Part shown: one piece after another, positions 1-8,303 of the stretch | Position numbering within the stretch: the first letter of the stretch is position 1 | Layout: each line of letters starts with the position of its first letter | Assembly (NCBI GenBank): GCA_030682135.1 | Contig: JAUXQT010000053.1 | Span: 62,001-126,000 of the forward strand | Reading direction: 5' to 3' | Length of the DNA stretch: 64,000 bases | From: Nitrospirota bacterium | Lineage (GTDB): Bacteria; Nitrospirota; Nitrospiria; Nitrospirales; Nitrospiraceae | Program-made: the position numbers and the translations under genes | The notes under the pieces: model-generated | Databases searched by the model: none | The model's input: the letters and a program-made list of their open reading frames with translations, nothing else | What the model was told of the DNA's origin: nothing

Positions 1-351
1 CTTTCGCTCATGGTGGCCAGATTCGGATCGACGCGGTCGGATTTGCGAGTCAGTATTGGGCCTTCGGCTGGTCCTTGTTGTTATGAAGTGGATGGCCCTG
101 TGCTCGACCAGCTTCAAGCGGGATTGCCGGATTGGCAATCGGTCGTGCGGGACTATCGGGGACGCAACGCGCGTTTGGACCTCAAGGCCTTGATCCGTCG
201 GCAAGTAGAAGGAGAGGGTGTCGTGTCACGTGCTGTCTCATCGGTGAATCTCTGCACGATCTGCCATGATGAGCTCTTCTATTCCTATCGACGGGAAGGC
301 CGTGTAAACGGAACGATGGTCAGCGGGATCACTCTTGCTTCCAGCCGGTAA
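1..351 (+). CDS. pgeF: PgeF/YlmD-type laccase-domain protein, C-terminal part
   Basis: This is the 3' end of a gene that starts before the window; the frame is open from base 1. The family is the multicopper-oxidase-like fold now called peptidoglycan editing factor PgeF, which also shows purine nucleoside phosphorylase or adenosine deaminase activity. Seen here are the conserved C-terminal features: IGPSAGPCCYEV, the metal-site cysteines in NLCTICHDELF, and the closing SYRREG motif. It stops about 100 bases before yggS, which has its own promoter, although the two are commonly neighbours. The N-terminal half cannot be judged. Confidence 0.8.
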   Translation, partial: LSLMVARFGSTRSDLRVSIGPSAGPCCYEVDGPVLDQLQAGLPDWQSVVRDYRGRNARLDLKALIRRQVEGEGVVSRAVSSVNLCTICHDELFYSYRREGRVNGTMVSGITLASSR

Positions 352-372
352 CAGGTGGTCAGGCCGCCTGCG

Positions 373-402
373 CTGACATTTGTTCGGTGGTTTGGGTACA
401 AT
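373..402 (+). promoter_or_regulatory. Sigma-70-like promoter for yggS-proC
   Basis: CTGACA (373-378) and TACAAT (397-402) are separated by 18 bases and match the -35 and -10 consensus at five of six positions each. A transcript starting near 409 gives a leader of about 43 bases to the ATG at 452. It would exclude the upstream in-frame TTG at 380 as a start. Confidence 0.55.
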
Positions 403-451
403 ACCTCCGAACGTTCGAGCGGCAGGGCTTCAGCTATGGCGATCAAATGAG

Positions 452-1162
452 ATGGATGTATCGGTCGGCGGCTCAATCAGTGAGAATATTCGATTCGTGC
501 TCGAGCAGATCCGGCTTGCGACTCGGCAAGCTGGACGGCCAGAAGGCAGTGTGCGTCTCGTTGCCGCAACAAAGTCAGTGGGGCTCGATCAGCTTCGCGA
601 GGGGATTGCGGCAGGGCTGACGATTCTCGGCGAGAACCGCCTCCAAGAGGCTCTTCCGAAAATCGAAGGTTTACGGGGCGCGCCGATTCGGTGGCATTTT
701 ATCGGCCACCTGCAGCGTCGAAAGGTTCGATCGGTCGTCGGGGTCTTCGACCTGATTCATTCGGTCGACAGTCTCGAATTGGCAGAAGAGATAGAAAAGC
801 GGGCGCAAGAAGCAGGGGTGAGGCAAGCGGTGTTGCTGGAGGTGAATCTTGAGGGGGAGGCGACGAAGACCGGCTTTCGTCCTGGTGAGCTTGAGGGGCT
901 GTTGCCGAGACTGGGAGCCTTGTCTCATGTGGAGGTGAAGGGGCTCATGGCGATTCCCCCTCCCACCAGCGATCCTGAGCAGTCTCGTCCCTATTTCCGT
1001 CGTTTGCGTGAGTTGGCCGAGCGCCTCTCGCATCAATCGATCGGTACCGTCTCGTTGAAGGAATTGTCGATGGGCATGTCGAGCGATTATTCCGTGGCCG
1101 TTGAAGAGGGGGCCACGATGGTGCGGGTCGGCACGGCTATATTTGGAGCACGGCGTGGTTAG
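452..1162 (+). CDS. yggS: YggS family pyridoxal-phosphate homeostasis protein
   Basis: A 236-residue PLP-binding protein of the YggS/PROSC family. It has a single-domain alanine-racemase-type TIM barrel that holds PLP and buffers the cofactor, with no firmly known catalytic activity. Visible are LVAATKSV with the Schiff-base lysine near residue 41, GENRLQEA, WHFIGHLQRRK, and the C-terminal SMGMSSDYSVAVEEGATMVRVGTAIFG phosphate-binding segment (given here as a motif region). The ATG at 452 gives the usual family length; an in-frame TTG at 380 would add 24 residues and lies inside the promoter. It overlaps proC by 8 bases, a frequent pairing. Confidence 0.9.
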   Translation: MDVSVGGSISENIRFVLEQIRLATRQAGRPEGSVRLVAATKSVGLDQLREGIAAGLTILGENRLQEALPKIEGLRGAPIRWHFIGHLQRRKVRSVVGVFDLIHSVDSLELAEEIEKRAQEAGVRQAVLLEVNLEGEATKTGFRPGELEGLLPRLGALSHVEVKGLMAIPPPTSDPEQSRPYFRRLRELAERLSHQSIGTVSLKELSMGMSSDYSVAVEEGATMVRVGTAIFGARRG

Positions 1163-1973
1163 TCCAACGATCACGAACAAGATTGCCTTTATCGGGGGTG
1201 GCCAGATGGCAGAGGCCATGATCGGTGGGCTGCTCTCCGGACAGGTGTGCTCTGCCGAGTCGATATGGGCGACGGACCCCGTTGCCGAACGCCGGGATCA
1301 CTTGAAGCGTCAATTCGGCATTCGGGTTGGCTCTGCCAATCGTGAGGCCGTCGCCTGGGCCGATGTGGTCGTCTTGGCGGTGAAGCCCCAGATGCTTCAG
1401 GTTGTGCTCAGCGACCTTGGCTCATCCCTGGCCCATGCGTTGGTGATTTCTATTGTGGCAGGGGTGATGATTCAAGCCATTGCGGAACAGATGGCCGGGG
1501 CGATGAGGGTCGTTCGTGCGATGCCGAATACGCCGGCATTGGTCCGGGAGGGTATGACTGCCCTTGCCCTGGGCAGCGCGGTATCTGAAGATGACAGCCG
1601 AATGGCCCGAACGGTATTCGAATCAGTTGGCCGAGTGGTGCTGGTTGAGGAGCGGTTGATGGATGCCGTGACTGGATTAAGCGGCAGTGGACCGGCCTAT
1701 GTGTTTCTTGCTATTGAATCGTTGGCGGACGGGGGCGTCAAGATGGGGCTTCCGCGGCAGGTTGCCGAGCTCCTGGCTGCCCAGACGGTACTCGGTGCGG
1801 CTCGGTTGGTCTTGGAGTCGGGGATGCATCCCGCTCAGCTAAAAGATCGGGTGGCTTCTCCCGGAGGCACGACCATTGCCGGGCTGCATCAGCTTGAACA
1901 GGGGAGATTTCGTGCGACGTTGATGTCGGCCGTCGAAGCGGCGACGATACGATCGAAGGAGTTGGGACACTGA
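1155..1973 (+). CDS. proC: Pyrroline-5-carboxylate reductase
   Basis: This 272-residue enzyme catalyses the last step of proline synthesis, the NAD(P)H-dependent reduction of 1-pyrroline-5-carboxylate. The N-terminal Rossmann motif IAFIGGGQMAEAMIGG, VVLAVKPQ, VRAMPNTPALVREG and the C-terminal TGLSGSGPAYVF and SPGGTTIAGL blocks are all typical of ProC. I chose the GTG at 1155, which has GGAG about 8 bases upstream and overlaps the end of yggS; an in-frame ATG at 1101 would lie deep inside yggS. The stop shares a base with the ATG of the next gene (TGATG), indicating translational coupling. Confidence 0.94.
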   Translation: MVSPTITNKIAFIGGGQMAEAMIGGLLSGQVCSAESIWATDPVAERRDHLKRQFGIRVGSANREAVAWADVVVLAVKPQMLQVVLSDLGSSLAHALVISIVAGVMIQAIAEQMAGAMRVVRAMPNTPALVREGMTALALGSAVSEDDSRMARTVFESVGRVVLVEERLMDAVTGLSGSGPAYVFLAIESLADGGVKMGLPRQVAELLAAQTVLGAARLVLESGMHPAQLKDRVASPGGTTIAGLHQLEQGRFRATLMSAVEAATIRSKELGH

Positions 1974-2269
1974 TGTTTGTTGCAGGCAATGTATTGACGG
2001 CGGTCGCGACCATCCTCGACTATGTGTTGTGGCTGTATATGTGGGTGATCATCGCGCGTGCCCTGATCTCGTGGGTCAATCCGGACCCATGGAATCCCAT
2101 CGTGCAATTTCTCGATCGAGCGACCGAACCGGTCTTGGCGCCGATTCGTCGATGGATCGGGTGGCGCATGGGAATGGATTTGTCGCCGCTCATCGTGATT
2201 CTGATCATTACATTTTTGCAGATCGCGGTGGTGCAATCACTCAAGGAATTAGCCATGAGGATGAACTGA
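1973..2269 (+). CDS. yggT: YggT family membrane protein
   Basis: A 98-residue inner-membrane protein of the YggT family. Two hydrophobic segments are visible, one around residues 5-30 and one around 70-92. Between them lies the conserved SWVNPDPWNPIVQFLDRATEP region, shortened here. In many bacteria yggT sits next to yggS, proC and divIVA/sepF, a cluster tied to cell division and envelope upkeep. The start overlaps the proC stop by one base. The biochemical role is not established. Confidence 0.85.
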   Translation: MFVAGNVLTAVATILDYVLWLYMWVIIARALISWVNPDPWNPIVQFLDRATEPVLAPIRRWIGWRMGMDLSPLIVILIITFLQIAVVQSLKELAMRMN

Positions 2270-2288
2270 TATGACCATGGGGGATGCC

Positions 2289-2801
2289 ATGAGAATTACA
2301 CCGCTCGATATCCAGCAAATGGTGTTCAGGGTCAGTTTCCGCGGCTACGACAAGGAAGAGGTCAATCGATTTCTCGAGGAGTTGGCGCAGACGGTCGAAT
2401 CGTTGAATCGGGACCAGGCCGTCCAGCGAGAAAAAATCTTGTTTCTGGAGCAGCAGCTTGCCGAGATGAAGCGGACGGAATCGACGTTGTCGAGTACGCT
2501 CTTGTCGGCGCAGTCGCTGGCAGAAGATGTGAAACGGAATGCTCAGCGAGAGGCGGACCTTGTCATCAAAGAAGCCGAACTGAAAGCCGGTGAGTTGATC
2601 CGTCAGGCCAGAGTCGAACTGACCGATACGCAACGTGACCTCTTATCGCTTCAGAAACAGCGGCTGCTCATGGTTGAACGGCTGCGCGCATCGTTGCGGA
2701 TGTTCGAGCGGATGTTGGAAGTGGAAGAGCAGGAAGCGCTGCATGATGCCGCGACCGCATCGGAAGAGAAGCTCGAAGGAGAGTCGAGCCCGGCGTTGTG
2801 A
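2289..2801 (+). CDS. divIVA: DivIVA domain-containing protein
   Basis: A 170-residue coiled-coil protein. The N-terminal DivIVA lipid-binding motif is clear (MRITPLDIQQMVFRVSFRGY, then DKEEVNRFLEEL). A long heptad-rich helix follows from about residue 30 to 150, and the tail is short and acidic. DivIVA proteins bind curved membrane at poles and septa and recruit division or growth factors. The ATG at 2289 follows a GGGGG run and gives the standard N-terminus; the in-frame ATG at 2271 would add six residues. It is the last gene of the yggS-proC-yggT run. Confidence 0.85.
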   Translation: MRITPLDIQQMVFRVSFRGYDKEEVNRFLEELAQTVESLNRDQAVQREKILFLEQQLAEMKRTESTLSSTLLSAQSLAEDVKRNAQREADLVIKEAELKAGELIRQARVELTDTQRDLLSLQKQRLLMVERLRASLRMFERMLEVEEQEALHDAATASEEKLEGESSPAL

Positions 2802-2887
2802 CTCGTTTGACCTGGTCCGTTCCTCGGCTGGCTTCGCGACGCCCTCTCCAGCAGCCATGTCCCCACCCGTGACAGATTGTTTTGCCT

Positions 2888-4012
2888 ATGGCCACCCATC
2901 ACGTCATTGAAGCGGCATTACAAACGGCCGTTGATGACGGTGTTTTCCCCGGTGCCCAATTGGCGGTGCGCTTACAGGGCGAGCTGCAATGTGTTGTGGT
3001 GGCTGGACGATTATCGTCAGAGCCCCCGGGACTTCTTGTGCAACCCTCCACAATCTATGACCTTGCCTCGCTGACGAAGCCGTTAGCAACCGTCACCTCC
3101 ATTGTACTCCTGATTCAGCGCGCCAAGGTGGCTCTCGAAGACCCCATACAGCAGGTGTTGGTAGAGCTTGCAGGGGCGCCGATCGGGGAGGCGACAGTGC
3201 GAGATCTCCTGGCCCATCGCTCAGGCTTGCCTGGTTGGCGCCCGATATACGAACGGCTCGAAGCGCGAGGTATGACTCCAGGGCATTCTGGCGGGAATCA
3301 GTCCATCAGTGAAGCGGTGCTGAGCATGATTCGTAACGAACCATTGGTCTATGTGCGTGGTGAGCGCAGCGTATACAGCGACCTCGGATTTATGCTGCTG
3401 GGATTTTTGGTGGAGCGTCTGAGCGGCCTGGCATTGGACCGATGGTGTGAAGAAGCGATCGCTCGGCCGATAGGGGCTAACCCGCTGCTATTTCGTCCAG
3501 TGGCAGAGCGCGGGCAATCCCTGCCAGAGGTTTCAAATATTGCTCCGACCGAACAGGATATGTGGCGTCATCGTCTTTTACGTGGGGAGGTCCACGACGA
3601 AAATGCCGCATCGATGGGCGGTGTTGCGGGCCATGCAGGGTTATTCGGGACTGCTGAGTCGGTGCTGGCTGTGTCCGGAACCTGGCTCCGCGGCTATCAT
3701 GGAAGAGAGTCGATTCTGGAGGAGAAGTTTGTCCGGCAGTTTACGACGCGCCAAGCATCTGTTTCGCAATCGAGTTGGGCGTTGGGATGGGATACTCCGT
3801 CGGCGCCGTCCTCATCGGGGTCCTGCTTCTCAGAGCGGTCGTTCGGGCACCTCGGCTATACAGGGACGTCGTTGTGGATTGATCCGATGTGCGAATTAGA
3901 AGTGGTACTGTTATCTAACCGGGTACATCCGACTCGGAAGAACGAGAAGATAAAAGCCTTCCGCCCGCTCATTCACGACCTGGTCTATCGGGAGTACGTC
4001 GCGCGAGGATAA
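2888..4012 (+). CDS. Serine hydrolase of the beta-lactamase / penicillin-binding fold
   Basis: A 374-residue class C beta-lactamase-like (EstB type) serine hydrolase. The SxxK nucleophile motif is SLTK in YDLASLTKPLATV (about residue 60), and the YxN-like motif is YSDLGF. HLGYTGTS near the C-terminus replaces the usual KTG box. LLAHRSGLPGW is the common family landmark. No signal peptide is apparent, so it is probably cytoplasmic. The substrate could be a peptidoglycan peptide, D-amino-acid peptide or ester and cannot be named from sequence. It ends 7 bases before the convergent small gene. Confidence 0.8.
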   Translation: MATHHVIEAALQTAVDDGVFPGAQLAVRLQGELQCVVVAGRLSSEPPGLLVQPSTIYDLASLTKPLATVTSIVLLIQRAKVALEDPIQQVLVELAGAPIGEATVRDLLAHRSGLPGWRPIYERLEARGMTPGHSGGNQSISEAVLSMIRNEPLVYVRGERSVYSDLGFMLLGFLVERLSGLALDRWCEEAIARPIGANPLLFRPVAERGQSLPEVSNIAPTEQDMWRHRLLRGEVHDENAASMGGVAGHAGLFGTAESVLAVSGTWLRGYHGRESILEEKFVRQFTTRQASVSQSSWALGWDTPSAPSSSGSCFSERSFGHLGYTGTSLWIDPMCELEVVLLSNRVHPTRKNEKIKAFRPLIHDLVYREYVARG

Positions 4013-4019
4013 GGAGCGA

Positions 4020-4337
4020 CTACGCGGGATCCTGGTACTCAACCCAGGTTTCTTTTTCGGCGAGATACTTCGTGCCTTTGAAATTCGCGCGCGTTCTCAA
4101 TCTGCTGAAGCCGAATCCCTGCATGGCGTTGATGAGCTCTTGTACCGCAGCGGGAATAGTCGGGTGCGAGTGCCCCTCGACAGTCAGGGCTTCATACATG
4201 GTCTTGGCGGCGTAGCCTGAGGTGGTTCGATTGACGAGGACCGCGCGATTGAAGTACCGATCGCTCGGGTCGACTCCTTCAACCTGGTGCTTTTCAACGA
4301 GACCTTCTTTTTTGAAAAGGAGCGGAAGCGAACTCAT
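4020..4337 (-). CDS. Small conserved hypothetical protein
   Basis: I do not recognise a family. The 105-residue product is soluble-looking and mixed in charge, with a region rich in conserved-looking aromatic and Gly residues (GFGFSRLRTRANFKGTKYLAE) and a C-terminal WVEYQDPA. The ATG at 4337 has a strong GGAGGT five to six bases upstream; earlier in-frame starts (4349, 4358, 4520) lack one. The good ribosome binding site and sequence complexity argue for a real gene. It is convergent with the serine hydrolase and divergent from pgsA. Confidence 0.6.
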   Translation of the reverse strand: MSSLPLLFKKEGLVEKHQVEGVDPSDRYFNRAVLVNRTTSGYAAKTMYEALTVEGHSHPTIPAAVQELINAMQGFGFSRLRTRANFKGTKYLAEKETWVEYQDPA

Positions 4338-4485
4338 CACCACCTCCATGATATCCATGTGGAACGGTCTAAGACCCCGATTATAAGGAGGGGCTGTGCC
4401 GACTGCAAGACGTTGACAACCTCTTGATGCCCCCCCTATCATTTCTCGCCGTTGCGACCGGTTGACGTGCGTGGCTTTGGACGCG

Positions 4486-5028
4486 ATGAATATTCCCAAC
4501 AGCTTGACCATCCTGCGCATTCTCCTGATTCCCTGCTACATCGGGCTGCTTGTCTACGGCAGATTCGATCAAGCCCTCATCGTGCTTATCGTGGCTGGAT
4601 TGACCGATGCGCTCGATGGGGCCATCGCTCGCGTGATGAATCAGCATACCCGGCTCGGAGCCGTGCTGGATCCTCTGGCTGATAAGCTGCTCCTCACCTC
4701 CGGGTTCATCACACTCTCGATGATTCACTTGATTCCCTCGTGGGTCACCATTCTCGTGGTTAGCCGAGACTTAATCCTCATGCTCGGGACGGCTGTGGCG
4801 CACTTCACGGAATCTCATGTGGATATTACTCCCACGTTCCTGGGCAAGGGCACCACGCTGCTCCAGCTCTCCTATATTGTGACGGTGATATTTCTGAGTT
4901 CGCGTCACATCACTCTTCCTCCCATGGTCATGTTCTCCCTCTTGTTCGGCATGGTCGCCTTTACGCTCTTGTCAGGGCTGCATTATCTCTACCGAGGCTA
5001 CCGGCACACGAGTGCGCTCAGCAGCTAA
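4486..5028 (+). CDS. pgsA: CDP-diacylglycerol-glycerol-3-phosphate 3-phosphatidyltransferase
   Basis: A 180-residue membrane enzyme making phosphatidylglycerol phosphate from CDP-diacylglycerol and glycerol-3-phosphate. The CDP-alcohol phosphotransferase signature is complete: DALDGAIAR followed by GAVLDPLADK, with the metal-binding aspartates. Four to five hydrophobic helices follow. The N-terminus NIPNSLTILRI is typical of PgsA. The ATG at 4486 fits this N-terminus; an upstream TTG at 4462 would add eight unusual residues. Confidence 0.88.
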   Translation: MNIPNSLTILRILLIPCYIGLLVYGRFDQALIVLIVAGLTDALDGAIARVMNQHTRLGAVLDPLADKLLLTSGFITLSMIHLIPSWVTILVVSRDLILMLGTAVAHFTESHVDITPTFLGKGTTLLQLSYIVTVIFLSSRHITLPPMVMFSLLFGMVAFTLLSGLHYLYRGYRHTSALSS

Positions 5029-5086
5029 TGTGTTGTAGGGTTTGAGCCTGCGTGCCCCTTTGCCCGTGCAGAGATTGTGCATTCGT

Positions 5087-5115
5087 TTGACAGGTTTTGA
5101 GGTGGTGAGTAGACT
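5087..5115 (+). promoter_or_regulatory. Sigma-70 promoter upstream of pilC
   Basis: A perfect -35 TTGACA (5087-5092), a 17-base spacer and TAGACT (5110-5115, four of six). The predicted start near 5122 gives a leader of about 65 bases that contains the palindrome at 5148-5163. Confidence 0.6.
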
Positions 5116-5147
5116 CGCCTGGTAGGTATTCCCCTCAGTTTACAACC

Positions 5148-5163
5148 GGCCATGATCATGGCC
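5148..5163. repeat. Perfect 16-base palindrome in the pilC leader
   Basis: GGCCATGATCATGGCC reads the same on both strands. It lies 23 bases before the pilC ATG and downstream of the predicted promoter. It could be an operator for a dimeric regulator or a small leader hairpin; the sequence does not decide between these. Confidence 0.5.
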
Positions 5164-5186
5164 ACATCGAAGGGTGAGTGTTGCGT

Positions 5187-6404
5187 ATGGCTACCTTTGC
5201 ATATGTCGGACGAACCAGATCAGGTGCCGTCAAGAAGGGCGAGCTGAGCGCGAAGACCCGAGATGAGGCGGTGGATCAACTCCGCAAGCAAAGCGTCGTC
5301 GTCACCAGTCTCGATGAAAAGAAGGGTGGCGCCGGCGGATTCAACTTGAGTTTTGGATCCGGTCTCACCGATAAAGATCTGGTCGTGTTTACGCGGCAAT
5401 TTGGCACGATGATTAATGCAGGCCTGCCGTTGGTGCAATGCCTCGAAATTCTCTCGACCCAGTCCGAGAATAAAGTGCTGCGAGAGACGATCGGAGAAGT
5501 AAAGACTCAAGTGGAAGCCGGCTCGACCTTTTCGGATGCCTTGCGGCGCCACCCCAAAGTCTTCGACGATCTGTACGTCAATTTGGTGCATGCGGGTGAG
5601 GTCGGTGGTCTGCTGGATACAATTTTGACGCGTCTCGCAAAATATATTGAGAAAGCGATGAAGCTCAAAGGGCAGATCAAATCTGCCATGATCTACCCTT
5701 CTGCAATTCTTGGTGTTGCGGCGGTGGTAATCACAGTCCTGATGATTTGGGTCATTCCGATCTTCGCGAAAATGTTCAATGAATTATCCGGTGGGAAAAT
5801 GGGGCTGCCAGGTCCCACGCAGTTCGTCATTGACGTCAGCAATGTATTCACGTCCTATTGGTATGTGATGTTAGGGAGCATCGGGGCGGTAGTCTTTAGC
5901 ATCAAGAAATACTATGCAACCGCTCAGGGTCGAATGACTATCGACAAGTTACTCCTCAAGACGCCGGTGTTTGGGGATCTGATCAGGAAGGCCTCTGTTG
6001 CGAAGTTCACCCGTACGCTTGGGACCCTGCTTGGGAGTGGAGTGCCATTGCTGGATGGGTTGACTATCTGTGCAAAGACGGCAGGCAATAAGGTTATTGA
6101 GGAAGCATTGATCAATGCTCGCGGCAGTATCGCTGGCGGGAAAACCATCGCTGACCCCTTGGCGGCAAGCGGGATATTCCCCAAGATGGTGACGCATATG
6201 ATCGCCGTTGGTGAGTCAACTGGCGCGCTGGACGCGATGCTGGGAAAGATTGCAGATTTTTATGAAGACGAGGTCGATCAGGCCGTTGCGTCACTCACCT
6301 CGTTACTAGAACCCGTCATGATGGTATTTTTGGGTATTGTGATCGGGTTTATTGTGATCGCGATGTATCTTCCAATCTTCAAAATGTCGGAGGCTATAGG
6401 TTAG
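5187..6404 (+). CDS. pilC: Type IV pilus inner-membrane platform protein PilC
   Basis: A 405-residue type II secretion F-domain protein, the inner-membrane platform on which pilus assembly and retraction ATPases act. Two T2SSF repeats are visible (about 70-195 and 275-395), each with the FTRQFGTMINAGLPL / FTRTLGTLLGSGVPL type start, and three transmembrane stretches (about 170-190, 215-240 and 375-400). The repeat endings MIAVGESTGALDAMLGKI and MMVFLGIVIGFIVIAMYLPIF are typical. ATG 5187 follows GGGTGAG. The pilB and pilT ATPases and the pilins are not in the window; pilS-pilR follow. Confidence 0.92.
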   Translation: MATFAYVGRTRSGAVKKGELSAKTRDEAVDQLRKQSVVVTSLDEKKGGAGGFNLSFGSGLTDKDLVVFTRQFGTMINAGLPLVQCLEILSTQSENKVLRETIGEVKTQVEAGSTFSDALRRHPKVFDDLYVNLVHAGEVGGLLDTILTRLAKYIEKAMKLKGQIKSAMIYPSAILGVAAVVITVLMIWVIPIFAKMFNELSGGKMGLPGPTQFVIDVSNVFTSYWYVMLGSIGAVVFSIKKYYATAQGRMTIDKLLLKTPVFGDLIRKASVAKFTRTLGTLLGSGVPLLDGLTICAKTAGNKVIEEALINARGSIAGGKTIADPLAASGIFPKMVTHMIAVGESTGALDAMLGKIADFYEDEVDQAVASLTSLLEPVMMVFLGIVIGFIVIAMYLPIFKMSEAIG

Positions 6405-6605
6405 GGGCGGTGTTCGTTGGGTTTCGCTCCACTCACAAAGTTGAGGGAGGGTTCCCTGCTGCAAGGCCCTATGTCTATATTGTGAGAGCCAGTCGCTGCT
6501 CCGTCTCGGGTGCGATGAATCAGTTCTTGACCCATTGTCTATGGAGCATGAACGAGGCCCGTCTCACTCCGAAGTTCATTTTTCTTCTTCTACGGTCTTC
6601 CCCTC

Positions 6606-8303
6606 ATGAATGAGTTGCGCGCAAGACTCTACTGGCTCATGGGGCTTCGGCTCGCTCTCGTCAGTCTTACGCTCGGCCTGTCTCTCGTCTTCCAAGTTGC
6701 GAAGGGCGGGCGGGTTGAAACGTTTTATACACTAATTATTGCCACGTACGTTCTGACGATCCCTTCCGCTCTCCTGCTCCGTAAGCTTACCTCACCAGTC
6801 TCGCTCACGATATTTTTCTGGGCTCAGGTCGGAATCGACTTCTTCCTTGAAACGGTATTGGTGGCGAGGACTGGGGGAGTCGAGAGTCCCTTTGCGGTGT
6901 TGTATGTCATGACTGTGGCGGTGGCCAGTCTCGTCCCTCGCCGGCGAGTGGGGCTTCTTGCCGCCTGTTTCTGCATCATTCTGTTTGGGCTCTTAACCAA
7001 CGCTCAACTGTACGGTCTCGCGGAAGGGTGGGGATGGCTTTCGCCGAGCCGGCTGACGGCACCTGAAACGTTTCAAACATTCGGCGTCTATGCGCTGGCC
7101 CTTCTGGTCGTCGGAATACTTGGCGGGACCTTAGCCGATCAGCTTTACCAGGCGGACCAATCGTTGCGCGAGAAGGAGCAGGGACTGAGCCGGCTCCAGG
7201 TCTTTCACGAGAATATTGTCCATAGTATTAGCAGCGGCGTATTTACGGCAGATCCTGCGGGGTGCATCACCTCGTTCAATCCGGCGGCACAGGAAGCGAC
7301 CAGGTATACGATCGCGCAGGTGGTCGGGTGCCCCTGGCGAGAAATCTTTAACTGGCATCCTGCCCAGGAATCAGACGAACTGCTCGGCAGTTCCCTGTCG
7401 ACGACGACGCGATTTGAAGTGGAATGTAAACGTGCTGACGGCAATCGCCTGATCCTCGGGATGACCCTTTCTCCATTGCACGAGCAGGGGAAGCAGACGG
7501 GCTTAGTTGGTGTGTTTAAGGATCTGACGCAGATTCGGGATCTCGAAGAGGAGATGCGGCGTAAGGATTGGTTGGCGAGCTTGGGTGAAATGTCTGCCGG
7601 AATGGCTCATGAAATTCGGAACCCGCTTGGCGCGTTGGCAGGCGCTATGCAAATGCTCCGGAAGGATGCCACGGAAGATGAAACCAATCGCCGGTTGATG
7701 GACATTGCGATTCGAGAGGCCACCAGGCTTGACAACATCATCACGGAATTCCTCCAGTATGCCCGTCCTCCGGCACTGAATCTTGCCGAGCACGATCTCA
7801 ATAAAGTACTTGCCGAGACGCTTGATCTCGTTCAACATGAAGCGCGGACACGTACACATATCAAAATTGTGACATCCCTGGCAACGGGAGTGCTCACGGC
7901 CTTGGTCGATCAAGATCAGTTCCGGCAAGTCTTCTGGAATATGGCGACGAACGCCTTTGAAGCGATGCCGGAGGGAGGGCAGTTAACGATCTCGACGGGC
8001 TGCCGTCACGTCGATGCCGGTGGCCGTAAGGGGGATGTCATCGAAATTGCCTTTCAGGACACCGGCGAAGGCATTCCGAAGCAGAATCTGGATAAAATCT
8101 TTCTCCCGTTTTTCACGACGAAGAAAGAAGGGTCAGGACTGGGTCTCGCAGCCGTGCATCGCATCGTCGATTTGCACGGGGGCTGGATCAAGGTCGAAAG
8201 TCAGGAGCGTCATGGCTCACGGTTTGTGGTCTGTATGCCGCGTTCCGGAGATGCCGGGATGCGGTTGTGGCATGAGGGGCGAACGCCGTGGAAAAGATCC
8301 TAG
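6606..8303 (+). CDS. pilS: PAS-domain sensor histidine kinase PilS
   Basis: A 565-residue membrane sensor kinase. About six hydrophobic segments fill residues 10-180, followed by a short coiled coil, a PAS domain (about 195-315), a HisKA domain with phospho-histidine in MAHEIRNPLGAL (about 340) and an ATPase domain (N box NMATNAFEAMPEGG, G1 DTGEGI, G2 GSGLGLAAV). Architecture and the following NtrC-type regulator match PilS-PilR, which control pilin and motility genes through sigma-54. The ATG lies 201 bases after pilC with no clear ribosome binding site. The gene overlaps pilR by 16 bases. Confidence 0.85.
   Translation: MNELRARLYWLMGLRLALVSLTLGLSLVFQVAKGGRVETFYTLIIATYVLTIPSALLLRKLTSPVSLTIFFWAQVGIDFFLETVLVARTGGVESPFAVLYVMTVAVASLVPRRRVGLLAACFCIILFGLLTNAQLYGLAEGWGWLSPSRLTAPETFQTFGVYALALLVVGILGGTLADQLYQADQSLREKEQGLSRLQVFHENIVHSISSGVFTADPAGCITSFNPAAQEATRYTIAQVVGCPWREIFNWHPAQESDELLGSSLSTTTRFEVECKRADGNRLILGMTLSPLHEQGKQTGLVGVFKDLTQIRDLEEEMRRKDWLASLGEMSAGMAHEIRNPLGALAGAMQMLRKDATEDETNRRLMDIAIREATRLDNIITEFLQYARPPALNLAEHDLNKVLAETLDLVQHEARTRTHIKIVTSLATGVLTALVDQDQFRQVFWNMATNAFEAMPEGGQLTISTGCRHVDAGGRKGDVIEIAFQDTGEGIPKQNLDKIFLPFFTTKKEGSGLGLAAVHRIVDLHGGWIKVESQERHGSRFVVCMPRSGDAGMRLWHEGRTPWKRS

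Noticed and set aside
6405..6605. A sigma-54 promoter before pilS
   Set aside because: No TGGCAC-N5-TTGC pattern was found; TTGACC near 6528 has no matching -10.
6410..6613. 67-codon plus-strand frame between pilC and pilS
   Set aside because: No ribosome binding site, no family resemblance and low-complexity composition; treated as leader sequence.
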